DNA of 64,000 nt, from the NCBI RefSeq assembly GCF_963169125.1, contig NC_084794.1, positions 159,513,858 through 159,577,857 of the forward strand, written 5' to 3'. The translations under genes and the position numbers were made by a program. The notes beneath the pieces are model-generated. The model made no database searches. It worked only from the letters and a program-made list of their open reading frames with translations, and was not told the origin of the DNA. The DNA is from Humulus lupulus. Lineage: Eukaryota; Streptophyta; Magnoliopsida; Rosales; Cannabaceae. Shown here one piece after another: positions 23,224-33,724 of this stretch (the stretch's first letter is position 1; every line of letters begins with the position of its first letter).

Positions 23224-23761
23224 GTTTAGGAGCTTAATGAGTCTTTTTATTTTTAGTCACGTTTTTTAGTCTTTGTTTATTTTGTGATAAGTCAAACATT
23301 TGACTTGTGTGAGTCCAATAGTCCTTTTTGTCTTTAATTTTCGGTTTTCATGAGGAAGACAAAAGGCTTGTCTTTAATTTCGGTTTTCATTAGGAAGACA
23401 AAGGGGCTGTCCTTAATTTTTCGGTTTCATTAGGAAGACCAAGGGTCTTGTTTTCATGTAATTTTCGTCCTTATAAGGACTGCCAAAACAATGTGAAAAA
23501 CCAGATTATGTTGAATGAAATTGTGAGTTTATTTCTTCTTGAGTTCTTGAAGAAACTTTTGAACTTATCAAGGAGATTCCTTGTGGCGTTCATCCTGACT
23601 TATCAAACGGATTCCATCCCCGTTTGTGGCGTCTTCCTCATACCAAGGTTCGTGCTTGGCTAAGCATTGGGTCGCGGTTCCATTCCAATCTCGTGTGTTC
23701 TTGGTGGCTGTTCCATATTTGGTGTCGGGTTTCGTCACACTTGTTGGCGTGGTTCGTATCA
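23043..23761 (+). repeat. 3' LTR of the 21808-23761 element
   Basis: 719 bp, TGATGAGG...TTCGTATCA, preceded directly by the polypurine tract. Almost the same as the 5' LTR. Confidence 0.93.
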
Positions 23762-25302
23762 CCTTCCTAGAAGAAGGTGTCCAGCTTGCATGGGAACCAC
23801 ATCTACCTCATCCTCATACTTGCCAATTCGAAATGATACCAGCACCTATTTTGTAACCCTCACTTCACCACTATCATTCAACCACTGCAACTTGTATGGA
23901 CAAGGATGTCTAAGCGTTGAAAGCCCCATCTTCTCAACCATGGAAGAACTAGCAACGTTAGTACAACTACCTCCATCAATAATCACACTACATACCTTGT
24001 CTTTCACATGACAACGAGTGTGAAAGATGTTCTCCCGCTGCACCTCTTCTTCCTCTTCATTTGCTTGCAAATTTAAGGCTCGTCGTGTGACTAGTGCAAG
24101 CATCTCACCAGATTCTGCCCCAAACTCCTCATCATCGATAGAAGCATCTTCCAATGGTGGCATGTCAGCAAGATCATCTTCATCTTCAGAATCGAGCTCG
24201 CCACTTTCTCGAATCACCATAACTCTCTTGTTTGGACATTGGCTAGCTATGTGTCCTCGCCCCTGACATTTGAAACACTTTATCTCACTAGAACGGGACG
24301 AAGTAGGGGCTGTTTTACCTTGAGGGATCGTGGCTGTGGTGGCTGGTTTTGGTGTAAAGGATGAAGTAGGTTGGTCTTCTTTCTTTGGATAGTTCGTCCT
24401 CCAAGGCGTTGTACTTGTATTGTGTGGGCTCGGTCTTGTGGGATTTGTCTCAGATTTGAACTTGTACTACCCCTCTTGAGCTGCCTCTCAACTTCGATTG
24501 CCATATGCACCAAACCTTCTAATTCCACATAATGGTGTAGCTCAATTGGATTAGCAATCTCTCGGTTCAACCCATTAAAAAACCTTGCCATTGTCGCCTC
24601 CCGATCCTCTTCCACATTGGCTCTAATCATAGCCATCTCCATCTCTTTGTAATACTCATCAACACTCTTGGAACCTTGACGAAGACCCTGCAACTTAAGG
24701 TATAGATCTCGATAATAATGAGATGGTACAAACCGTCGCCTCATCACCCTCTTCATAGCCTCCCAAGTGTCAATGGCACGATCTCCATTTCGCCTCCTGT
24801 TGATGCACAACTGATCCCACCAAACAATAGCATAATCAGTAAATTCAATGACAGCTAGTTTTACCTTCTTCATGTCAGAGTAGTTGTGACAATCGAAAAC
24901 CAACTCCATCTTCTTTTCCCACTCAAGGTATGCCTCAGGATCACTCTTGCCTTGAAAGGCGGGGATTCTCATCTTGATATTTCCAAAATTATTGTCTACC
25001 CAGTTCCTAGCTTCTCTATCTTGGCGATACCTCCTATGGTTACCCTCTGACATCCCATCATATTCTTCCTCTAAATCGCCCCCATCATACTCTCTTTCAC
25101 CCTCAACATCCCGTTGTTGCACCCTGTTCCTCTGTGCCCTCCATTGCGTTCCCTCTTCTACCCTATCCAACCTCTCATGTATCTGCTCACACTCCGCCCT
25201 CATCATCCTTCGCATCTCCCCAATTAATGCTTGCATTTGTAGATTCGGAACCTCAGGTGGCGGAATATCATTGCTTGCATTTTTCTCTGGATTTTGTGCC
25301 AT
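23762..25302 (-). pseudogene. gag, zinc knuckle and protease of the 19410-26912 element (frameshifted)
   Basis: From ATG 25302 (MAQNPEKNASNDIPPPEVP) the frame shows an acidic/Arg-rich N-terminus, a retrotransposon gag domain (about residues 120-270) and then changes frame around 24470, so the original continuation is in another frame up to the CCHC knuckle (CFKCQGRGHIASQC, about 24230-24275). A 125-residue acidic segment and the protease start follow (IIDGGSCTNVASSS, about 23930-23975; the usual DSG/DTG triad reads DGG here, as in the sister copy). The protease domain is interrupted by the element at 21808-23761. Without the frameshift there is still no RT, so mobility would need proteins in trans. 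Confidence 0.8.
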
Positions 25303-26323
25303 GATGGAAATCTGCAAAATAAGGTTTAGAATAATATGGAGAAAATACCTCACCACACTCCCTCACGTGTTTTCACTCAAAAATTGTCACTCAAGTCCAC
25401 TCGTGTTTCACTCAACTTTGATGGCTTTTACCCTCAAATAAGCTCACACCTCTGCCTTTTTCCACTCGTATTCTTCTTTAAGTTCTTTCAAAACTAATCC
25501 AACGGTAATATGGAGTATTCAAGCAGCAATTTCAACCAAACAAACCAAACGAACACCGACGAAAACTGGTGAAAAATGACGAAAAATGATGATTTTTTGG
25601 AACACTTGTGTGGGGTTTTGGCAAAAAGGCCTCTAGACCATAGGGAACAAGAATAGAACAAAAAATTTTAAGAGAGGTTTCCAGACTTTTTTTTTTTTTT
25701 TTTAGGTTCGGATCCCTTTGAATTTTTCTTCTTCTCTCTTTTCTGTCTTTTCTTTCCTCTTGATCCTCAAACGCAGGTACAAGACACAAGAAAAAAAATC
25801 AGACTTGGATTTGAAAACAAAACAACTCGGATTTCACAAAAGAGCAAGAGAATTTCAATGCAAATTCGGATTTTCACAATGAAAAACAAGAGAAACTCAC
25901 TGTCAATTCAGATTTCACAATAAAACAATAGAAACTCGATGCCAAATTAGATTTCACAATAAGAACAATAGAGACTCGAGGCCATATTCGGATTGTACAA
26001 TAAGAACAATAGAGACTCAAGGCCAAATTCGGATTGTACAATAAGAACAAGAGAAAAACTCAAAGCCCTAATTTACGTTAAGAACCCTAATTCACGATTT
26101 CTACAAGCTCTAGAATAGTTTCGGATTTCACAACAAATAAGGGAAACAAGGAAACAATTGAAACAAGGAAATTAACAAGCTTTAGAATAGAAAAACAAGA
26201 CTAGATGAACACGAATTGATTTTTTTTTTTTTTCAGAAACCCTAATATAAGAACACGAATTGAATAGAAAAACAAATGAAAAATGATAGGCCAAACCGGA
26301 TGATCCTAAGCTCTGATACCAAC
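25303..26323 (-). other. Leader and primer binding site of the 19410-26912 element
   Basis: Non-coding leader with a poly-T run (25687-25703), pyrimidine tracts and loose A-rich repeats. The PBS TGGTATCAGAGC (complement of the initiator-Met tRNA 3' end) reads on the minus strand at 26310-26321, two bases inside the LTR. Confidence 0.8.
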
Positions 26324-26912
26324 TGATACGAACCACACCAACGATTGTGGTGAAACCCGACACCAAATATGGCAGCCACCAAGAACACACGAAATGGGAG
26401 TGAAGAACCGCGACCCAATGCTTAGCCAAGCACGAACCTTGGTATGAGGAAGACGCCACAAACGGGGATGGGAATCCGTTTGATAAGTCGGATTGAACGC
26501 CACAAGGAATACCCTTGATAAGTTCGAATAGTCTCTTCAAGAACTCAAGAAGAAAACCTCTCAATTTTCATTTCATCAAAATCTGATTTTTCCAAATGTT
26601 TTCAAGGCCTAATATAGGCGAAAATTACATCAAGGCAAGCCCCTTTGTCTTCCTAAAGCAAAAAACGAAATTTAAAAAAACAAGCCTTTTGTCTTCCTAA
26701 TGAAAACTGAAAATTAAAGACAAAAGGACTCTTGGACTCACACAAGTCAAGTGTTTGACTTTTCACAAAATAAACAAAGACTAAATAAAAAATACAAGAT
26801 AACAAAATACAATAAGACTCATCAAGCTCCTAAACTGAGTCTTTTGGCTCGCGCCCTCGTCACCAGACCAACTGGAACTAGACTTGGATCTTTAGTCTTG
26901 GTGTCCTCATCA
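26324..26912 (-). repeat. 5' LTR of the 19410-26912 element
   Basis: 589 bp, plus-strand TGATACGAACCAC...GTGTCCTCATCA. It is shorter than the 718-bp LTRs of the related family because the pol-tail region stops at [11 protein letters not shown]. Confidence 0.93.
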
Positions 26913-26917
26913 GAACA

Positions 26918-27320
26918 TACCATCAAGCTCATCTATTATAAATGTGAGTTTAACAAAAATTGTTGTTTTCTGTTAGATTTAACACTTTTTATTATTGTTT
27001 TCTAACACAAGTAATATAAATAAGATAAATAAATTGAAAAAATAAAATATAAAAAATAATAAATGAGTTATAATAATTTCTAATTACATATTTAAATTAC
27101 TCTATTAATTATTTTTTCAAAGCTATAACAAAAAATATATATATGTGCATAAATTTATTCTTTTATTAATTATTTAATTTGTCATTAAATATATTTTATT
27201 TATCCAAGCATATATGTAATAATGAAACAAGACATATTTTCTTATTTTGTGGTTTAGTTTTTTTAATGAGAAATTATTTATTTTAATTGCTCTAACCATT
27301 ACAATTATCTTAAATATTTT
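26918..27320. other. AT-rich spacer, no gene
   Basis: Host flank between two retroelements; very AT-rich with no recognisable feature. Confidence 0.5.
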
Positions 27321-28519
27321 TGTAACGACCCAAATTTCCTAATAAGGTTTAGGACCTTGATTAGGAGGCCGGGAGGGCCATAATTGATTTACTGTGCTAT
27401 TATATGATTATATGCATGATTATGTGGGTCATATTACTATATGATGATAAAGGCATGCATGGGGCTCTATATACTCTGTTGTGAGGGTATTTTGGTAATT
27501 TGGCTCATTGAGAGCGTAATTGTGTACTTGTGTGTATATTGGTAGGCTAATGTTGAGGCCACATTATTATGTGGGTATGTCTGCAGCTTGTGGCTCGAGG
27601 CGATCCTAACAAGCGGTTTAGCGGGAAAGTCACAGCGGGGAGTTATACCCTGCTCGGTGTGAGCTGGGGATGTATCTGGGAATTTGGAGAATATATATAT
27701 TGGAGATGATTTGATATTGAGAAATATAATTGGTGACTAATTAGATGATGGGAATTAAGTGGTAAATATTAGGACACTTGAGGAGTTAGTGGGAATTGGG
27801 AGCAATGACTAAAATGCCCTTAGGATATCTAAAAGCTTGGTTTAATTGGGAGGGCAATATGGTCATTTGACTATAAGGGATAAGTATGCCTTTATGTCTT
27901 AGTGGAAGTTGTAGATAAACTCAGAAGCTTAAGGAAAAGAAAAGAAGAAGGAAAGAAAGAAAAAACAGGACACTTAGTGTTATCTATCTCTCTCATTCGG
28001 CTGGGTCATCTCTTCACCATTCTTTGTGAGTTTTGGAGCTGGAATTCCAGAGTAAGCTCAAGATGGAGCTTAGGGCTAAGGACCTTGGTGAAGCTTGAAG
28101 AACTAGCAGGGTTTAGCCAGTCAATTGAGGTAAGTTTTAAGGTTTCCTGATGTGTTTTTCTGGGTTTAAATATGGTAGTTTCTAAGGTTGAGTTTTGGTT
28201 GGAATAAGGGGATATGAACCTGAGGAGTTGAAGGGCTTGAGGCTGGTTGGATGCTAGGGATAACTTAGGTTCGAAATCCTCCACAGAAGGTAACAAGTTC
28301 TGGCTTTGATGTTCTAGGAATCTGAGTTTCTGGTTGAATCTTTCAGTTCTTGGGTTCAATGTTTGTTTTTCTAGTTTGATGATGCATGTGGTTAGGTCTT
28401 GTGTTATTGAGTTGTATGGGGTGAGTTATAGGTGATGGTAGACTCAATTTGGTGTGTAATTGAGGATTGGAAGGGTTCCAAGGGATTTTGGTTCGAGGAA
28501 GGTCGAAGAGGGAAAACAG

Positions 28520-31045
28520 TGTAACGACCCAAAATTATTAATAAGGCTTAAGGACCTTGACTACTGTGTCGGGAGGGCATAATTGGAGGTTAAGAGAATT
28601 AATGGCAAGAAAGCATGAGTACGGGTATTGGATAAGTATGTGGGCCCTATCTGGCTGGTAAGGGCATAATCGTAATTTTGGCCCGTTAGGGCATAAATGT
28701 GAATGTGTGTGATAAATTGTTGAGACCACATTATTATGTTGATAGATAGATAAATATATACATGCGTGTACATGTGCGTACATTTGTAACTGTCGGCACG
28801 AGGCGATCCTAGGGAGCAAGTAGCAGGAAAGTCACAACGGGGTTTAATAGTTGACTTTGGATAAGTCAGGGGTATTATAAGTATCGGGTATCTATTTAGA
28901 CTATCGGGTTATGAAAATAAATATATGGAGATATATTCGAGGTTAGGAAGTCTAGGTGGGAATGTTGGGGAATTTTACCATTTTGTCCTCGGGGACGTTT
29001 CCGGCACCCCGAGGCTCGGGATTGACTTAATGGGATAAAGGATAGACTTGGCTAAGACAGAAGCTGGTGGAAGGAAGATTAGACCGACTTTCATTTTCTC
29101 TCCCTCTTCTCTCTCAAGGGAACTAGGAAAAAAAACCACAAGGAAAACAGAGGAAACTTGGAGGATTTGGGCTAGGATTTCAAAGGGTTTCAGTGGGGAT
29201 CTAAAAGCTTAGCTCAAGGATTATCCAAGGAACATTTAATCAAAGCCAAGGTGAGAATCAAACTGTGTTTTTGAGGTTGGAAGCTCTGAGTTTTTCTAGG
29301 TAATAAGATAATTATAATTTTGGTGTTTAAGGTTGAATTGAAGCTAGAAACTTGGGAACTAGCTGGGATTCTGCTTAGAGAAGGGGCTCAGCTGAAAAGG
29401 TAAACTTTAATTTATGATTTAGAAGTTTAAATCTAAGTTTTGAATGGTTGGTTTTGGTGTTTGATGTTCTTGAGTTTCAGAGATTGAAATATGGATTGCA
29501 ATGAGTCTTAGACTGGGTTTCCTGTTGAATTATGATGTTAAAGTTGTCTTAAAAGTGTTGGGAATGATTGATATTGAAATAGGGAGCTTTGGGATGATTT
29601 TGGGTAAGGTTTGGAGGTTGGAAATGGTGGAAATTCTGGGCTCGAAGGGAAGGGAGCGGGGCTCTGTTCTAGAGCGCTGCGGCCCTAGGATGAAGATTAG
29701 CCAGGAAGGCTCGGCCAAGGGGGAGCGCCGCGGCGCGTGTCTTCCTTCAGGGAGGGCCTTGGTTCTGTTTTAAGGGCAAGGCCGCGGCTAAGCTTTGGGG
29801 GCCGCAGCCCTTAGATGCATACTTGAACGGTCATGGTTTTAAAGTACGGGGATCGAGCCTAGGGTGCTTGGGATCAATCTCACCACCGTGCTTGGTGGGA
29901 TTCGACTTCCCGGAAGCTAGTTTTGTGTACGAAAACCTATATTTGAATATTAATGGAATCCATTATATTGATTGTGACTAGGTGATAAGTTAGGGCTCGA
30001 GAAGTGGATCGTGCTCGGGGGTCGTCCTTTATAATTAAAGCATTTGGAATCAAGGTAAGAAAACTGCACCTATGTAGGTGGATAGGTCGGGACTAAGAGT
30101 TCCCTATAATTATGTGAACTGCTGTGAGAGTATGTTGGGACTAAGAGTTCCCTATAATTATGTGAACTGCTGTGAGAATATGTTGGGACTAAGAGTTCCC
30201 TATAATTATATAAATGTCATGGGGTGGTATTATGCCACTGGGACATGTGATAAGCGGCCTAAGGGTACCGAAATCAACACTTGTGCACATGGCGCGGCTC
30301 GGACACTGGTATCCGAGGATAGCTTATTAATCACTGAGCTCGGTTAAGCTGGCCGGAGTCAGTGGGTATGTCACTGAGATTGGCCTAAGCGAGCCAAAGA
30401 CAATGAATTAAACAGAGGGTGCGGCCTGCGGGCATTAACCCTAGTTATTGCTTGGTGTAGGTTCTATTGTTGATTATGGTGTATGACTTGATGAGTACCT
30501 GGAGTTGAATTATTGGTTAATGGCCAGTGTGCTGCCTTGAATGTATTTTATGGTGTGCTGGTAACTAATTAGTTGTGATTATTTGGATTATGCTCAACAA
30601 ACTGTTTAGCTGCTATAACTGTTATATTATGATGTTATGTTTTCTTGCTGGGCCTCGGCTTACGGGTGCTACGTGGCGCAGGTAATGCTAGTTGGCCATG
30701 GGTTGGAGAGCTCTGGGGGCGAGGTGTACATAGTCAGCTGCTCGGCCACCACGGTCGGGGGAAAATGTACAGGGACGGGAACTTAAACTGTGAATTTTTC
30801 CATTAGAGTGGCTTGGTGGTTTATTTGTTAACAAGAATTTTATATTTACATTATTTAAACCTTGTTTTGGGATCCCATGTATCAAACATGTGTTTTAGTA
30901 AAACTTAGTTGTTTATAACCAAAATTCTTTTTGATCTAACTTGCTTACGTCATTAGTTACACATTTTGAGTCAAATGACTTAACTAGCAAGTCTAGCACT
31001 ATTCAAACACACAGTGTAACGGTCTTGGTTATCCAGGGCGTTACA
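28520..31045 (+). mobile_element. Solo LTR, 2526 bp, target duplication AACAG
   Basis: Begins TGTAACGACCC, ends GGGCGTTACA, flanked by AACAG on both sides (28515-28519 and 31046-31050). It is the same LTR family, in opposite orientation, as 50782-63016. It contains the GC-rich dyad cluster (about 29650-29815), a CCACC/GGTGG hairpin (29883-29898), and a 48-bp tandem repeat (30089-30210). No internal element sequence. Confidence 0.92.
30089..30210 (+). repeat. 48-bp tandem repeat in solo LTR
   Basis: Units begin at 30089, 30137 and 30185 with GGGACTAAGAGTTCCCTATA; the third is partial. The inverted-orientation relative at 51630-51790 has four, one of them shortened. Confidence 0.88.
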
Positions 31046-32150
31046 AACAGGGTGCTGCTGGTCTGTGACTAGCGCTGTAGCGCTAGCCTTTGGGCGCTAC
31101 AGCGCTAGGCTAGGGCTTCCTGGGCGTTTTGGTTCTGCTTGTAGCGCTATAGCGCCCTCCTTAGAGTGTTGTAGCGCTACCCTGTCTCCAGGAAGGGGTT
31201 TTTGAGTTTTTCTTTAGGGTTTTTGCCCGGAGGCTCGGGGTTTGATACCACCACCCCGTTTGGTGGAATTAGGGCTTCTCGGGGGGGCTCGGGATTGGTC
31301 CCGAGGCTAGGTTTTGGATTTGAAGTTTGGTGGTGATTCTGATCTATGGCTGTGACTAGGTACGCGCTAAGGTTCAGACGGGATCGAGCTTGAGGATCAA
31401 TTGAGCGAGCTAGCGGGATCTAAAGGTAAGAAAGCTGCACCTGATTATGTGGCTAGGTTGGGACTAAGTGTTCCCTATGTTTTTATGCACTGTTATGTGA
31501 ATGTGATTAACCATGTGGACACGATGGGACTAAGAGCTCCCTATATTTGTATATCATGTCATGTGATGGTATTATTATGCCATGGGACATGCGATAACCG
31601 GCCTAAGGGTGTCGGAATCAATATTTGCGCACAGAGGCGCGGCTCGACCACTGGTAGCTAAGGTAGCTTATTTATCACTGAGCTCGGTTAAGCTGGCCGG
31701 AGTCAGTGAGTATTACATTGGGGGCGGCCCAAGTGAGCTGAAGACAGTGTGTTAAATAGAGGGTGCGACTAAGGGCGCCGACCCTGAATATTATTTGATG
31801 GATGTGATAATTTGTTCATTATGAACGTGAATATTACGTTATGGATATGATTGGCTGATTGTCTGGATGACAAATTGTTAACTCGTTGAGTGTTATCATT
31901 GATTGGATAAATGTTATGAATTATTGAATTCCTGGTATGTATTGTGGAATATTTGATTATCGTTGTTGATCTTGCTATGATATCATGCTTTCTTGCTGGG
32001 CCTCGGCTCACGGGTGCTACGTGGTGTAGGTAAAGGCAAGGGTAGGCTGAATCAACCATGAGTTGGAGAGCTCTGGGGGGGAGGTGTACATTGTCAGCTG
32101 CTCGGCCGCCACGGTCGAGGGATTGTACAGGGACAGAAACCTAAAATGTA

Positions 32151-33724
32151 GCTTTTCTTAGGAGCAAACCTTGGTTTAATTTTGGGTTTTGGTGTGGGGA
32201 TGGAGTAGTTTTTAGGGTAGTAAACTGATTATGTGGTATTGATGTAAACTATAGATTGAATTATGGGTTTAGGTATTGATTTGGGTTGATTTAAGAGGAA
32301 ATAGCTCGAGAAAACGCAGGGGAATTTATGGGTTTCGGGCTCGAGCCGCGACCTTGTTCATCAGGCGTGCGACCCGCTTGAATTTATAGGCCAGGGGACT
32401 TCGGAAAAATTGCCCAGGCACCGCAGCTCGTGTCTCTCAACAGAGAGGCATTTTGCCTCTGACTTGGGGTGCACCGCGACCCTTAAGGGGGGCTAGGCCG
32501 CGGTCTGGATGCTAAATATTGGCAGTTTGAGGGTTTTTAGCTTAGGAACTCAAACGTTAAGACTCAGAAAGGTTTCTACTACCCAGTTTGGTAGGATCCA
32601 AGGTACTGGAGGCTAAATTTATGTCTTGAAGCTATTTATTGGATTACAACTTGATGGATGGTTATTTTAAATATGTTATGACTAGGCTTTTCAACGAGGC
32701 TCGGGATAGAGGACTGTGCTTAGGATTACGATGCTCAGATAGCTTGGGACACAGGTAAGAGAACTGTTTGTACCCGTAGAGCTATGTGGTGTGTTGTGTT
32801 GTATGTGTTTCTTATAATTGTTATGCCAAAAATGTGGATGTGACTGATTGGAAAGAGCCGGGAGCGGTAAGTGCCTGGAGCGGAAAAAGTCGAGAGAGGC
32901 AAAAGCCGGGAGAGGCAAGAGCCGTTAGCGGAAAAAGCCAGGAAAGGCAAAAGCTAAGAGCGGCAAGAGCCGGAAGCGGCAAGGGGCCGGGATTGGCGTT
33001 AAGCATGCTGAATGCTGGTCGCTAGGACGAGACCCTCAAGGGTGCTGTACACATCCGTTCGGCTGGGACCGCGAACTTGGTGCCTAGTAACGCACCCAAA
33101 TCGGTGAAGGCCGCTGTTGTAGTATTGAGCTAATGTGTTAATATACTATTGTATTATTATGTTGTTGTGCTATCTTACTGTATTGAGTTATTGTACTGCT
33201 GTACTATTAGGCTGTTATGCCATTGTGCATGCTAGTAGGATGTGGTATCTGTTTGTTGCTTTGATTGGGTATGTTTTGCTGAGATATATTATTATTGCAT
33301 GCTATGCTTGAAGTTCTCTTGCTGGGCCTCAGCTCACGGGTGCTCTGTGGTGCAGGTAAGAGCAAGGAAATTGGGTCGAACAACCATGAGTTGGAGGGCA
33401 TGGAGTGGTGTGTACATGTTTGGCTTACCTAGCCACCACGACTGGGGATTATTTTAAGGAACATGTGGTAAACGTTCAGTTTTGTCGCTTAGGTTGACTA
33501 TACTGTACCTTTGAGTTGTAAAAGCATTTCAAAACAATGTTTGGGATCCCGATGTAACATTTTTACGAATTTCAATGAAAGCCCAACTACTTTTGTACTT
33601 AATGTTTATTAAATGAGTCCTTATTTTTATTCAATCACACTTTTTCACTTAAAACCTCGATTAGCAAGCTAATGGCACATTGATAAATCACTTAGTAACG
33701 ACTCTAAGGAAGTAGAGCGTTACA
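32151..33724 (+). repeat. 3' portion of 5' LTR of the decayed element (second type)
   Basis: Matches 38675-39619 closely (both contain GATTTTGGGTTTTGGTG and the 16-bp array), and extends beyond to the true LTR end AGTAGAGCGTTACA at 33724, next to the PBS. The corresponding LTR start is missing and replaced by the first-type LTR. Confidence 0.75.
32856..32983 (+). repeat. 16-bp GC-rich tandem array (8 units) in LTR
   Basis: Eight consecutive 16-mers approximating AGCCGGGAGMGGCAAR, with no spacing change. The matching array in the 3' LTR is at 39380-39520. Confidence 0.9.

Larger units (their letters stand above)
21808..23761 (+). mobile_element. 1954-bp deletion-derivative LTR element, target duplication CCTTC
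   Basis: 5' LTR 21808-22524, internal 22525-23042, 3' LTR 23043-23761, flanked by CCTTC (21803-21807 and 23762-23766). The internal part holds only the end of integrase and the polypurine tract; PBS, gag, protease, RT and RNase H are gone, and the 5' LTR has lost its last two bases (ends CGTAT) at the deletion join. The two LTRs differ by three transitions by eye, all at CpG-type sites. It lies in the protease region of the element 19410-26912, whose uninterrupted form can be read at 45950-45975. Confidence 0.93.
19410..26912 (-). mobile_element. Non-autonomous gag-protease Ty3/gypsy element with two nested insertions, target duplication GAACA
   Basis: Both LTRs and the 5-bp duplication GAACA (19405-19409 and 26913-26917) are present. 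In the element's own sense: 5' LTR 26324-26912, PBS at 26310-26321 (TGGTATCAGAGC), leader, gag from ATG 25302, CCHC knuckle, protease, a charged Ser/Glu/Lys linker, integrase C-terminal fragment, polypurine tract (plus-strand TTCCCCCCCTCTTGAG, 21177-21192), and 3' LTR 19410-21176. RT, RNase H and integrase core are absent, with the same junction as the copy at 44665-49436. It is invaded by a solo LTR (19593-20762) and by the element 21808-23761. The two LTRs show roughly ten differences by eye in about 590 bp, so it is older than the young element at 52604. Confidence 0.9.
27321..32150 (+). repeat. LTR segment of a first type (TGTAACGACCC...), lacking its 3' end, with solo LTR inside
   Basis: Starts TGTAACGACCCAAATTTCC. 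Parts 27321-28519 and 31051 to about 32150 are one LTR interrupted at 28520. It contains a cluster of AGCGCTAcAGCGCT-type dyads (31070-31180), the hairpin CCACC-6-GGTGG at 31251-31266, and ACTAAG(T/A)G(T/C)TCCCTAT repeats (about 31461 and 31531). Around 32150 it changes to sequence matching the inner part of the LTR at 37864. Confidence 0.65.

Noticed and set aside
27902..28359. 82- and 117-codon ORFs on opposite strands
   Set aside because: Both lie inside an LTR and overlap each other; no recognisable protein.
30078..30347. 89-codon ORF with repeated LRVPYNYVNCCE
   Set aside because: Product of the 48-bp LTR tandem repeat; the solo-LTR relative in reverse orientation has disrupted unit length.
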